This document shows, piece after piece, positions 1 through 11,309 of a stretch of DNA of 64,000 bases. The translations under genes were made by a program, and so were the position numbers. The notes under the pieces are model-generated. The model was not told the DNA's origin. It did not search any database and worked only from the letters and a program-made list of their open reading frames with translations. Every line of letters starts with the position of its first letter. Positions within the stretch are counted from its first letter, which is position 1. Source of the stretch: Brachypodium distachyon (taxonomy: Eukaryota; Streptophyta; Magnoliopsida; Poales; Poaceae); the NCBI RefSeq assembly GCF_000005505.3, contig NC_016134.3, positions 35,836,150 to 35,900,149 on the forward strand, in the 5' to 3' direction.

Positions 1-59
1 GTTACATCCCGCGGTACATTTATCCGTGTTTTTGAGCAAAAGAACTTCTCGAGTATAAA

Positions 60-640
60 AATGACACCAGCTTCACGACGCACATTTCACCCCCTGCTGG
101 GGACGTTGTTGCGCAAAACACCACATCTGCGATTTTTTTTTTGCAAATTTCACCACATATTGGTGTAATTAGTTGCAGATAGGTCCTAATAACGTGTTAG
201 ACGAGTTAATCACATTTCTGACCTGTGGGTCCTGCATGTCAGTGCTAACATGTACCGAGCCCTTTGCCACGGTGAACCGGGTCGGGTTTGGAGCCAACTA
301 GTTAAAAGGAAATAACGTCTGATTAGGTTCCAAAATATGGTAAATCGGGTCGGGGTCTGCCTCCACCGAATCGGACATGATTTCATTTTAATCAGTTGGC
401 TCAGACCCGACCCGGTCCACCGTGGTAAGGGGCTCGGTCCACGTCGGCACTGACATGTGGGGCCCACAGGTCAAAACGTGGTTAGCTCATCTAACACGCT
501 ATTATGACATATCTGCAACTCATTAGACAAATATGTGGTGAAATCTGCAAAAAATTCGTAGAAGTGGTGTTTTGCGCAACATCGTCCCCAATAGGTGGTG
601 GAATGTGCAATGTGCTCCCAGCTTCACCACGCTCTGCCAT
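60..640. repeat. Fold-back (long inverted repeat) element, Mutator-like MITE
   Basis: The stretch about 78-300 is repeated in reverse complement at about 400-618. Matching landmarks are the TTGCGCAAAACACCAC block near 110-125 against GTGGTGTTTTGCGCAA near 565-580, and the CGGGTCGGGTTTGG block near 278 against the GACCCGACCCGG block near 405. Arms of about 200 bp around a short unpaired centre, with no transposase frame, fit a non-autonomous Mutator-type or fold-back element. I could not fix its exact ends or target duplication. A Stowaway MITE begins just to its right. Confidence 0.7.
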
Positions 641-650
641 AATTATTCTA

Positions 651-774
651 CTTCTTCCGTCCAACAAAGGATGTCTCAACTTTGACTAGATTTGAATGCA
701 TTTATACACTAAGTCATGTTTAAATACATTCAAATTTTGACAAACTTGAGACATATATTGTTGGACGGAGGAAG
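651..774. mobile_element. Stowaway-type MITE
   Basis: The ends are CTTCTTCCGTCCAACAA and its near-perfect reverse complement TTGGACGGAGGAAG, flanked by TA at 649-650 and 775-776. The 124-bp interior is AT-rich and largely self-complementary. It closely resembles the element at 18943-19065. Confidence 0.85.
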
Positions 775-979
775 TAGCTAATCCACAGCAATGCAAAATT
801 TCAGAATGACAAGCACATATAAAAAGATGAAATATATATATTGTTTCCCTCTCTTTAAAAGGGTGTTTTCTTTAAGGTTGCGTGCCCATTATTAGATGTA
901 CGAAGGATTTTTGCGGGCCTTTTCCAAGTTTACACCTTCAAAACATTTTGTGGGTGTTTCGGTGCATGCCCATTTTGGT

Positions 980-1212
980 TGTACACTTCCGTTCCTAAAT
1001 ATAAAAAATTCTATTTTTATCGTCAGTCAAATTTCTTCAAACTTGATCAAGTTTACAAAAAAAATGTACCAACATCAGCAACTCTAAATAAGTTATATTA
1101 AATTATTCATTATATATATTTTCATGGTATACCTTTTGGTATTGTAGATTTTTCTATATATTTGGTCAAACTTGAAGAATTTTGACTTAGGACAAATGTA
1201 AAACTTGATATA
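980..1212. repeat. Degenerate palindromic MITE-like repeat
   Basis: An AT-rich stretch in which CAAACTTGATCAAGTTT near 1038-1054 and GGTCAAACTTGAAGAATTTTG near 1164 pair in opposite orientation. The outer TTCCGTTCCTAAAT near 985 resembles a decayed Stowaway end. No target duplication could be identified. No gene is seen in 776-1244. Confidence 0.35.
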
Positions 1213-1244
1213 TATTTTTCTTCAAAACAAGACCGTTAATTCCG

Positions 1245-1720
1245 TCATTTGATTAGAAGAAAGAGTTAGCCCCGTTTATAAAGAAAGTCGGGCCTAAAAA
1301 TCATACAAAGCACGGTTTATTCAAGAAAAGCCGTACGAAAATCTTAACAACGAGCAAGCTGCTTAATGACGCCGCCAATCACAGGCCCACCGACATTGAA
1401 GGGGCCAACACAACGCACACCCCGCCACTACCGTAGCACGGATCCGGGCGCGAGCCCAGATCTAGCCAAAACCAGCGGTAGACCACCGCCGCCCCGCCTA
1501 CGAACCCATCCTCGCAACGCGCCCTACCAGATCCGAGCCGCCGCACGTCACCAGCCACCACCAACCCAAGGACAGAGCCGTGTCGTCGCCGGCTCTGCAC
1601 GACGACGGAGGCCACCTCCGATGGCGAGGAACGGGGGAGTTGAGGTCAGTGGCAACGGTGGCAGAACGGATTCGCCGCCTGTGTCGCCTGGTAAATTCTT
1701 ATATTTAGGAACAAAATGAT
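1245..1720 (-). repeat. Dispersed retroelement-like repeat, copy 1
   Basis: This stretch is recognisably similar to 53190-54170. Both have GATTAGAAGAAAGAGTT or GATCAGAAGAAAAGAGTT, then GCACG(G/A)(C/T)TTATT-AAGAAAA-CCGT-CGAAAA, then a GC-rich low-complexity part. The second copy begins with an oligo-T run, which would be a poly-A tail on the minus strand, so a retroposed element read on minus is the simplest explanation. The GC-rich frames inside are not conserved between copies and are not called as genes. Confidence 0.5.
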
Positions 1721-1878
1721 ATTGGCTTTAGTTATTGGGTCCAACTAATCGAGGAAGCAGCTAAAGAAACTAATCGAGCAATAAGTAGCAAACCGCGAAC
1801 GCCATAATTCTCATGTAAAACGAGATTTACACAATAGAAGGAGACGGGGAGAGTAACGGACTGGCTAGAAAAAATAAG

Positions 1879-2727
1879 AGTAAATATCACAAAACCCCTA
1901 GTTTCTGACAAACTGTATCACAGAAGTACACCTTTTCGTTTTTTTCTTTCACTTAGCCCGTATTTTTGGACTAATCCATATCGCAAAACCCGTAATTTTG
2001 CTGCCAACGCTGTTAATAGCGAAACTGCCATGGGGGGGCCACCTGTCGGCCTCTAAAACGAAATCTTACTTACTTTAGTAACACCTGCCCTGCCCCAAGC
2101 CCCCTCCCGCTTCTTCCCCAAGACCGGCGGAGCGCCGCCCGCGTCAATCCCCCTGCTTGCAACCTCCAGCGCCAAGACGACGCCCGCAAAAGCAGCGTGA
2201 CGTCTCCAAGATCCTTCTGGCGCACTCGCCCTCATCCCCGGCTGCCCCGAGCGCTCCCGCACCGAGCTCCTCCTCCGCCGGCCGCTCCTCGCCGTCGACT
2301 CGCCTCAACCGGCTTCCTCTTCCCTGACCAATCCCGCCTACGAGTTCGTGGTGAGCTTCTCCTTCTTTCCCCCTATCCCCCCCCCCCCCCGGATCCACCC
2401 CGTAGAGCTCTGCCGTATTGGACGCCGCCAGCGAGTTTCTCCCATGAGCGTTCTGCCCCCTGCGTCGTCCATGGTGGGAGCATTCCAGCCCAAACCAAGC
2501 CCGCAGCCCAGCCGCACCTGCAGCCCCACTGTCCCGCCCAGCCGCCCTGCCGCGTCGCCCGCTCGTCGTCCCGGACGGAGGGGAGGCCGCCACCGCCCGT
2601 CAGTTTCCCTGTTAGCGTCGTTGACAGCGAGATTTAGGTTTTTGCGATACGGTTTAGTCCAAGAATACGGGTTAAGTGATAAAAAAAATACAGTTCGTCA
2701 GAAACTAGGTGTTCCGTGATATTTACT
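1879..2727. mobile_element. Mutator-like non-autonomous element with ~140-bp terminal inverted repeats
   Basis: The left arm (about 1879-2025) begins AGTAAATATCAC and contains CTAGTTTCTGAC, CCGTATTTTTGGACTAA and CGCAAAA. The right arm (about 2595-2727) gives the same order in reverse complement, ending GTGATATTTACT. The ~570-bp centre is GC- and C-rich with several overlapping low-complexity frames on both strands, none of which looks like a protein. Flanks are A-rich (AAAAATAAG on the left, AAAAAATAAC on the right). A 9-bp target duplication is plausible but not clean. Confidence 0.75.
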
Positions 2728-4339
2728 TAAAAAAATAACGTAATGATGGTGCACGGGAGCCTTTGTTGACGTGTTGAAGTCAAAACGGCATTTCGTCCCG
2801 GATCCGGTCAGGCGCATGCAGCCTTCTGAAGAAAAAGAGAAAAGAAAACCCCTGGTCTATCATCCATGTCGCTCCGAAGGAAAACCATCCTCACTGCAGC
2901 TGAGTAGTTGACCGCGGCCGACATATAGGCCCACCCGTCGTGCTTCCCATCCCGGCCCCATAAGTCAGTGCTGTTTCGTCAAATGTAGTTACCCGGGAAC
3001 ACGGGTACCCTATCCCGGAACGGCCATAGCAGCAAGCAATGGTATTTATAACGTCTGGTCTACTAGTAGATGGCTTACACTGACACGGCATTAACATTCA
3101 ATGAGCTCCAACGACCTTCATTGATCGGAAAGCCATTTTCATGTCATGGCCTGAGATAAGCCTAGCTTGCCAACGGTTACAATGGAGTACTCCACTAGTC
3201 TCCGGTCAAATTTGAGCAACGAGGAAAGTTTGTTTTAATTTGAACCTTTTTATTATGACACATCGACATTTTGTACCACGGTTAAATTGCTGTGACACTT
3301 TGAACCACAATTTGCAACAAAGGTCCACCTCAAGCCAAAATTTCGGCAATCCGGGAGAGTTCCTCTCGAACATACGTATACTCCAAGAGAATACTGAGCC
3401 AGTGAGCTGCATGTTACAAAAAAAAAACTCCGTAATCAATTTTTTCTTTGAGAAAAAAAAAGAGATGATGGCAAATAGAGTAGTACTCACTCCGTCCCAT
3501 ATTAAACATGTGGCGTCAGATTCTAGTACAATGGATGCACGACACCAGGTGAATGCTCCTGTAGCAGCCGCGTTGAAAGGCTTGAGGCATCGTTACATAA
3601 AGAATGGAATCCCGTGTGAATCTGCACTGTTTGAGTTGAGACCAAACTTGAATTATTTTGTTTACTCCCTGCGGTTTATTAAAGATAGACTGCAGAAGGC
3701 ATATAGGAGTACTATAGTATATACATACATGAGTCCAAAATTCCACTGCATATATACATCCATTTTCTTAAAGCAAAAAATGAAAAGGGAAACATGACAG
3801 AACAACACAAAATGCGGTGTGTAGGCAAGGAGTAATACTACTAGTAGTAATTCACAGTTGCAGACGTCGTTTACCGCTAGAGAGTCACTGTACAGATGTC
3901 ATGGAGTAATATCAGCTTTGGATTTTGTGTGATTCGGGTTAAAGAAACACCACCTCGGGAGGCGTGCTCAGCACCGGCTAGACAACCATTCGATGCGGGT
4001 AGCGTACGAAGCAGCCTCCCGGCGCCGGGACCGAGGAGAGCCACTGGAGCAGGTTTAACCGTGACAGCTCGATCGTCGGCAATAAACGCACAACGGACGA
4101 GCGGGATTTAATTAGGCCAAATGGACAACCGTGGCGCGTGCCATTTTTTCTACCTCGCCCGTTTTTATATGAGACCGGATGACGTCACCATGCCCGGAAG
4201 ACAAATACACCATCCGAGGGAGTACTTCCACGCGGACCCGGCGTCCTTCATCCCGACCATGTACGGCACCGCCACCACGGCAACGGACTTCACTGGATTG
4301 GGTCGGGTACACGCCCGACGTGGCACTTGGCAGTGGGCT
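2728..4339. other. Gene-free stretch
   Basis: No frame with recognisable protein character on either strand. A Stowaway-like half end (ACTCACTCCGTCCCATATTAAA) lies at about 3486-3507 without a matching partner nearby. The longest open frame, 3240-3797, is AT-rich with erratic composition. Confidence 0.5.
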
Positions 4340-4500
4340 CACGTGTAAGGAAAGGTATCAAATGCGCTTAACCATCAATTTTTGGCCACTTGATACAATT
4401 AGTTTGAAGAAGTGTGGTTTTCAAGAAAATTAACGAAATGTGTGGTTTTGTGAGAAGACTACCTTGAGAACTGTGATTTCTTGATATTTACACTTTGTTT
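4340..4500. repeat. Solo arm of a Mutator-like element
   Basis: The segment has the wording of the right arms seen elsewhere: AGAAGACTACCTTGAGAAC..TGATTTCTTGATATTTACAC. It matches the right arm of the 30487-31429 element (GAGAAGACTACCTCAAAACC..TCTCTGAAATTTACTC). No partner arm was found upstream. Confidence 0.45.
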
Positions 4501-4855
4501 AATGCCGCATTAGGAGAATAATTTGATTCCAATACTGCCAAAAGTATCTTCTAATCTAGGATTGCTCTAATTATAGCAAATTCAAAAAAAAAACTCTACC
4601 TCCTTAAAGTCAAATTTTGAGATTCTTTTAAAAAAAATGCCATTACAATGAGTCAAAAGATGCCACTACAGTTGCTTTTTTCGCAGGGTGAGAACTGAAA
4701 TGAAATTTTTTTCCCGAATACGCAAAAATTACAATGGCATATATATATTAAATTAACCTAAAGAAAACAAAATAAGTACAATTTTTAGGGACCGTGTGTC
4801 ACGTTCTGCTAAAGAAAACTACCACCACCGTGGGTAGTACTTTTTACTACACAAC

Positions 4856-4895
4856 TAGCAAGGTGTCCCACGCAATTGCGCGGGAAATGCCAATA
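4856..4895 (-). mobile_element. Helitron-type 3' terminus (minus orientation)
   Basis: Read on the minus strand this is a short hairpin (CCCGCGCAATTGCGTGGG), then about ten bases, then CTAG followed by T. That is the arrangement of grass Helitron 3' ends, which carry a GCACG-containing hairpin just before CTAG-T. The element body would extend rightwards. I could not identify its 5' end, and no Rep/helicase frame is visible, so this is a non-autonomous element or a remnant. Confidence 0.5.
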
Positions 4896-4899
4896 TAAC

Positions 4900-5511
4900 T
4901 TTTTAGGTTTTGGAACACATATGTGTTGTTATATTATTTTAAAAACACTAATAACCACGATAGGTCTATGTCATTCATGTGTAAGGTCACAATAGGTCAA
5001 TTAGTTGTTTGTAAGAATTGACATGTCGTATCTGTATTAACATTGGAGTAATACATCCGAATAAAGTTAAGATTATGAGCATGTTTGGTTGCTATAAATC
5101 AATGCAAAATTAATAGCCCCTAGTAGATTTACAAAAGTAGAGTTAACCAACCTCACTACACCTAGAAGTATATAAGTGTAACATGTTATATTTTGGACAT
5201 GAAACAATATTTTATTTCTATGTGATTTTAGCTTGTAAAGAACGCAAGCCGGTTGGTCGATTGTTCACGTTTGTAGTACACTTATCATTGCAATTCGGCA
5301 AACTCTTCATCATATGTCAATGACATGATGTCTTGCCTAAGGTTGTCATAACTTGTCAAAATTAAAAGGTCCCCATCTCCTAAAACCGTAGACACCTCCG
5401 TTCTAAGAAAGCATTCATTTCCACTACACTGCTCCCCACCGGCAATGCGAAGGACCCTTCCTCCCCGCATGCCACTACGGCAGGAGGGTGGGACTCTGAC
5501 CTAAGTTAACA
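4900..5511. other. AT-rich gene-free stretch
   Basis: Nothing recognisable. It may be the body of the Helitron-like element whose 3' end lies at 4856. Confidence 0.4.
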
Positions 5512-5650
5512 GGTGGTAGTTATGTATCTTAGAGTTAGGTTTGGTTCCTCGACTGCAACGCTATTGTGGGTGGCACTCGACCTGCATTGTGGGGTGGTAG
5601 TTAGGTTTCTTAGAGTTAGGTTTGGTTCCTCCACTGCGTCGCTATGGTGG
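5512..5650. repeat. 81-bp tandem duplication
   Basis: GGTGGTAGTTATGTATCTTA at 5512 recurs as GGTGGTAGTTAGGTTTCTTA at 5593. In each copy GAGTTAGGTTTGGTTCCTC and a CACTGC-like or GACTGC block follow. Two copies, period 81 bp, with small differences. Confidence 0.75.
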
Positions 5651-8405
5651 ATATGGCGACGTTATGCGGTTTAAGAATCAGCAATGATCTCGTTGGCGGC
5701 GACTCTTTTGGAGTAGACGATTTGGTTCTTTCTTCGTGTTTTGCAGATGCTTTTATTGTCCTGGTGCATTTTGTCTGATCGACGAGATTTTGCCAACTTT
5801 GGCGTCGTCTCAAGGCTAGTAAAGTTAGGCATCGACAGAATTGTCTTGCCGAATCTACCGTGGTCATCCAACCTTCGTTGTCGCCTTTCTCCGGTACGAC
5901 GCCGTGCTTCTCAATTCAATATCGCAGGCATCTTCTGGCTCAGACCGGCTACTTTCCGGCTGCCACGTCAAAAACGTTGTCCTAACTCCGACGTTGTTTG
6001 GAAGTCCGAAGTCATTTTTTCTTATTTAGTTGTGTAATTTTTTTTTAATATATGACCTTTGCCTTTCACAGAAAAAAAGGTTGCCAGAACTAACGTCGAA
6101 TGAATATGTGTCAATGATTCGTTATCTACTACACCAAAAAATTGTTTTCGCTGCTGTGAAATTTTGTTTATTATAGTTTGTTTTTTGCCTTATGCTTTTA
6201 TCGATCAAGCCCAATGTTTTCATGCCACAACTCATGGTTCCATCGTGAAAAAAAAACATGCATCTTTAAACAAGCAACTATCATGCACACGTTCAGCTTC
6301 ACAATCGAACCCTCCGATGAGTTTTCTTAACACACGGCAAGCTTTACCAATGAGATGGAGTATTTGAGTAATCGTGAGTCCCATTTTTTTCGGAATAATC
6401 GTGAGTCTTTTTTAGAATAACCGTGAGTCCTATTAGAAACATACTAATCCCTATTGGGCCGTGAGCCTACGTACGTGGACTTTAAATAGAAATATAACTT
6501 CTCATTAAATCTTGATAGATAAGTATAAGATCCAACGGTTAGAAACAATTGGGGTGATGTTGATCAACGTGGAAGCTAACATCGATACTCATCGTGTTGC
6601 TTTTAGTATATAAAATAATAGATGTGTGCATGGCTGACGTGTAATCGATTCTGTAATGTATAGTGTGCCACAGTCTCGGATATAAACCAAATATCAGCCA
6701 CAATACAACAATAAAAAGAAAAGAACACACCGTCCATACTCCATGGGCCATTAGTAATAAAAAAAGAACAACGAAAAAAAATAGGCATCCACATGGTTGC
6801 AGCCATCGCCATGCTACCACACCTCCATTACTATAATCTCAGGTATTTTAACCGACTATCGCGCTCCTTACCTGGGAGGACACCTTCCACTAGTGGGGAC
6901 ATCCTTTGATTAAATTAACCAATGCACATTTCGGGAACCTATCCAAAGGAAGATCAGCATAGGGGGAGACGGATCTAGGCTGGCAACGCATCATGCAAGA
7001 AGCTGAGGCAGCGCTTAGATTAGATTATTTGCTAGGGTTTGCCATCACATGAACCCCAACAACCCAGCAACCAAATCTTTCAAGACCTTGCATGCCCATC
7101 ACCATCACAAGATAAAGCATGATCGCGAGGAGCATCCTTATGATGAGTTCCCCTTAAAGAGGCATCACCGTATCTGATTGAACAATATTTTGAATCAGTT
7201 TTAACAAGATGGGTCACATTGTTTATACACTTCGTAATGGTCGTCCATAAGATGGATTAAACATGTTACGGCAAATAACATGGAGTAATAACCATAACAC
7301 ACCTCCGTATCTTTTCCTTGCTAATACTAGAATATAGGCTGCCAAGTATACTCCACTAGTTGTGTATAAAAGCACCCTAAGTTTATTCTCTACTACTCCC
7401 TATTAAGAGTCGAAGAATGTTGGCCTAATCGTGACAATTAGGGATGTGAGCGGATTTTTTTATCATGTTTATTTGACTTGCTAGTTCAAAAAGTTTGCTT
7501 AATTTTTTTAAGTAAAAATTTAGAGATCGGTCTGGAAACAGGATATATGCAGGATTCCACTTACATCCTTATTCCTTAATGATATTATCACTCTGCTCAA
7601 TCACATTCCATGTATAGTCATGTCGCTCGTTAATTGGTTCTATATTTCAGGCACGGGTTTCGGTTGAGCTCTGTGGGCATTTGAGCCTTGCATAGTCAGA
7701 AAATAAATTAGTTTGTCGGCTTAGTAGTTTGAGTTTAGAGAAAAGAAGGATCATAACCTTTCTCTTTTAAGACGCAACTACCGCATGATCACTCTCTCTT
7801 ACGGTAGTCGCGCACAAGTAAACCAATGGCACTATACATTGTCATGTTGGGAAACACTCTTCTGAACCATCACACGGTTGATAGATTTTAGGTTATTTTA
7901 ATTTCTCAATTTAGTACTTTCAGATTATTGCCCCAAAGTACAAAGAATAGGATAGAAGTCCTAATCTTTGGATCAACCAAATTTAGCGGTTTCAATCATA
8001 CAAAACCCTCTCTTATACTTCTATGAAGAACTACCCACCGCCCCCTCACCTTGCATCTCCGAAGGCGTCATCGCATCGTCTCCATGTCACACCTTAAACA
8101 AGTCTTTCAATTATCCATGTTCTCAAATTATCCAATTACAAACCATGTCGCGGCCCTCGGCAAAGATGGACGAGCTGGAGATGATAAAGGAGTTGGATAC
8201 CCAACATTGAGAAATTTGACTATTGGAGCCATCAAAATTTTAGTCAAATGTGCTACAATAGCTATGTAAATTTAGTAAATAACCGCGGATAGAATCATGT
8301 CGTTCCTTCCTATTCCGAATAATGTCGTCGCAAACTTGCAATGCTGCTTACTACCTTATATTGCAAATGCAAATATGAACAAAAGCGTGGTCAAAATGTC
8401 AAATA
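5651..8405. other. Gene-free stretch
   Basis: No convincing gene. The 5670-6030 part is mixed in composition with short frames on both strands that match no family I recognise. The remainder is AT-rich. A weak Helitron-5'-like string (TCTCTACTAC) occurs near 7387 and is discussed with the terminus at 9488. Confidence 0.4.
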
Positions 8406-8473
8406 CTTCCTCTGTTTCATAATTCTTGTCCATTTTTTAGCAAAATTGAGACAAGAATTATGAAACATGGGAG
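8406..8473. mobile_element. Degenerate Stowaway-type MITE
   Basis: CTTCCTCTGTTTCATAATTCTTGTC at the left pairs with GACAAGAATTATGAAACATGGGAG at the right. TA precedes the left end. The hairpin is about 68 bp with few mismatches, but the right TA is lost. Confidence 0.6.
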
Positions 8474-8549
8474 CATTTTATTATCTATGCCAATATATTA
8501 AATTAGAATTGGTAGTGATGATATGGTCGCGGTACGTCACTTCACCGAA

Positions 8550-9290
8550 ATTATGAATCTGCCACTGCTGTCCTCACATGTCTTTTAATCCCGGCTCCCA
8601 CAGTCCTCAAGCGCAGAAAAAACACGTACCGCCAAAAAAAAGAAACCAACAGAGCCCTCCTCGCTCCTCCTCCTCTCCTATGAATCTCACCCCCACCCCC
8701 GCCCGATCCGGATCTCGTCCGGCCCGCCATCGCTCTTGGTCGCCTCCACCAGCTCGTGCGTGTCGGCGGAGTCCGTGTGCGGCAGGCGGCTGCGGACCCA
8801 CGCCTCCGTCGCGCGCTCCGACCACCGCCTCCACCGGCTCGTGCCTCTAGTGGCTCACCGGTGGGACTTGGACGGCGATGGGATGAGCCTGAGGCTGGGA
8901 TGGCGGTGGCCTCGCGCAAGGCAACAGGGACCGCGTCGGCGCGAGCCATCGGTGGCCCTCCGGACGGGCAGTGGCGCGCGGCGACCAGTGGCCGGCGCGC
9001 GGGCACGGAGAACGGGCTGACAAGGCTGCTAGAGGGCGCAGGCAGGTGGCGCACAGGCGTACTTGGCGGCAAGTGGGAGGAGACGGCGCGCGGGAGTGGA
9101 CGGGCGACGGGCATCGACGGGTAGAGGCGGTGCGCACAAGCGGGGGGGCGCGCATTGCGGCGTGATGTTCGGTGGCGGGATGAATTGGGACGAGGAGAGG
9201 AGGAGTTTGCACTCAAGGTGGATGGAGAGGATAGTCAGAGGGAGAGTGAGAAATTGGGAGAAGAGATTTGAGAAATAAAGTATGGAGTAG
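8550..9290. other. GC-rich island without a supported gene
   Basis: An abrupt GC- and C-rich block between AT-rich flanks, open in several frames on both strands (for example 8551-9216 minus and 8756-9124 plus). All these frames are rich in Ala, Arg, Pro, Ser and Gly with no domain signature, as expected of GC-rich DNA by chance. It lies just upstream of a Helitron-type 3' end at 9488, so a captured and decayed gene fragment is possible but unproven. Confidence 0.4.
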
Positions 9291-9454
9291 GACTAATAGG
9301 AGAGCATGTCAAGGAGAAATATAGAAATAAGACATGTGAAAAAGAGAAAGAGACCAGAGTATAGCCTACGAAAATAGACATATCATAATCGCTATATACA
9401 TATGTGCTCATAAAACACATCAACATTTAATTTGACGTTTTGATACAATTTTTC

Positions 9455-9488
9455 GTTATTTCATAGGAACGCACGGGTTCTTTTGCTA
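9455..9488 (+). mobile_element. Helitron-type 3' terminus (plus orientation)
   Basis: GGAACGCACGGGTTCTTTTG followed by CTAG and T fits the grass Helitron 3' consensus: a GCACGGG-type hairpin, a short spacer, then CTAG-T. The element body would extend leftwards. A candidate 5' end (TCTCTACTACTCCC) is near 7387, but the expected preceding A is not exact. Confidence 0.5.
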
Positions 9489-9645
9489 GTTTATTTTTAT
9501 TTGACAAGAGGGGTCTTTGAGTCTGAAGCAATGTATATAGGCCTTGTTTTAGCGGCACAAGATGGTTTAATATCTTAAAAGAAAACCGGTGCACATGGTC
9601 ATACAAAAACTCTGACTTGTTGCACCCTGCTCAGGTTAGGGACTA

Positions 9646-9756
9646 CTCCATCTGATTCTATATTCTTGACTCAAATTTATCTAAATATGGATGTATCTAT
9701 TCTAAAAAACGTTAGATACGTGTAATATTTCGACAACAATTTAGAATGGGAGGAAG
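9646..9756. mobile_element. Stowaway-type MITE
   Basis: Left end CTCCATCTGATTCTATATTCTTG, right end AATTTAGAATGGGAGGAAG, flanked by TA at 9644-9645 and 9757-9758. The interior GTATCT..AGATAC inverted blocks match the elements at 50657-50767 and 55705-55817. Confidence 0.75.
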
Positions 9757-9758
9757 TA

Positions 9759-11309
9759 ATTTTGAACTACCAACATGGACCAGCGGGTAGGGATCGCTCC
9801 GGCAGAAAATGTGCAAGCCCCGACCGAAGCAACATAAGGAGCTGGGAATGTTTTTCCGCAGAAAGAACCAAAAAGAAAGAAGAGGAGTGGCACGGGCGGG
9901 GGCACACCACCTGCGCAAGCAAATCATGGGCTAGGTTTTAAGCTGCAGCTGGCGGCCGCGGGTCGGAAGAGATCCCATCGATTGCATCCTTCGGGAATTG
10001 GGCAGGGAAGGAAGAGAGACGAGATCATCACTCTTTATCAGAAGACAGACAGAGCAAGAAAGGAGGAGGGAAAAGCAAAGAAGAAGAAGAAGAAAAAAAA
10101 CGAAAATAAAGGCAACTCTTTTTTTTCTCCTCTGAACCTGCTCGCTCTGTCTGTCAGGCCGCCGGCCATGCCAACGCTAAATGCCATCACGAGCGCAACT
10201 GCATGATTTGGCATGTCAGCCATCAGCTTTTCAAGGGCGCCCCCAGCGGCACGACAAAAAGCATCGCTCCCTCCCGTCACCGCCTACAGTAACACGGTAG
10301 TACTACCTCCGTTCACTCGTCCTCCTTTTTTTTTTTGCTTCTTTCCCTTAAGACGTTGTTAGGACAAAGCACCTAGCGCTTCCTTCCTGCCTAATTGCTC
10401 TCTCCTTGCATGCTTTGCATTGCATGCGTACCTGAGTACTACTACCCGGCCCTGGCCCGGCCGGCCCCAACCCCATCTCGTCATCCCCCCCTAACCGCAC
10501 GATCGAGTTGATGGCTATCTGGGTGCGCTTTTTGGCCGTGTCGCGTTGAGTTCATGGCTTGGCTGTGTGATGCAAAAGGCTTTTTTTTTTCTCTCTCCAA
10601 TGGTGGGGATGCCTGAACGGGACTGGTTTGGGAGAAGAAGGCCTAGGGAGAGAGAGGGAGACAATTCTATACCGAGTAGTTACTGATGGCAAGCGTGCGA
10701 AGAAGACAATGGCTTGGATTTTGTTGTTTAATTTATCTGCAAGTACACTTCAAAATGCGGCTCCTAAGTCCTAATCACCTAATGATGGGGTTTAGCCGCG
10801 CAAAGGCGGATTATTCTAGTCGTAAAGCGCAACCACAAGTACAGGCAAATCCCAATTAATTAATGGGAGAACAGTGCTAATGAGAGACAGGAGGCTGCTT
10901 CCATTCTGTGTCAAGAATTCTTCACAGTACGTGAGCATGAGATCCTAAAAGTCTACTGGGAGGAAGAGAACCCTCGCCTACAGCTACCGCAGGTCTGCTC
11001 AACTTACAGGCAGCGACAATAACAAACCAAGAAAGGTGCCACTTTTGAGATGGGGATAATCTAATTAATCCTAAATTACATTCCTCGTCGGATCCCAAGA
11101 TCATACAGGGGGGAGGGAGGGGGAGCTTAGATTTCTAGACAGCACGCGGCCCCTCGTTTTCTTGGGGTTAATTTCTCACATGGATGGATCGATCGAAATA
11201 CTACTAAATAAAGAAACGAAATGGAATGATCACTGGAAGCTACGAGTACTCCTTGTTTGTTCTTTCCTTCTCTTCTCTCCCGGCCTGCCCTATTCTCTCT
11301 CTCTCTAGT
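9759..11309. other. Region downstream (3') of the ZF-HD gene
   Basis: No gene is seen. There is a purine-rich run at 10060-10110 and a half Stowaway-like string (CTACCTCCGTTCACTCGTCC) near 10307 without a partner. The last few hundred bases before 11310 should contain the 3' untranslated region of the minus-strand ZF-HD gene. Confidence 0.45.

Noticed and set aside
2053..2719. Overlapping GC-rich frames on both strands (up to 149 residues)
   Set aside because: They lie wholly inside the Mutator-like element 1879-2727, have low-complexity composition and show no domain or splice structure.
3240..3797. 185-residue plus-strand frame
   Set aside because: AT-rich, includes poly-Lys/Asn runs from A-tracts, has a long counterpart on minus and no similarity I can name.
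8551..9216. 221-residue minus-strand frame and several plus-strand frames
   Set aside because: Arg/Pro/Ala/Ser-rich on both strands, as expected of GC-rich DNA. No family signature or plausible gene structure.
10300..10330. Stowaway-like left end near 10307
   Set aside because: No complementary right end or TA pair within several hundred bases.
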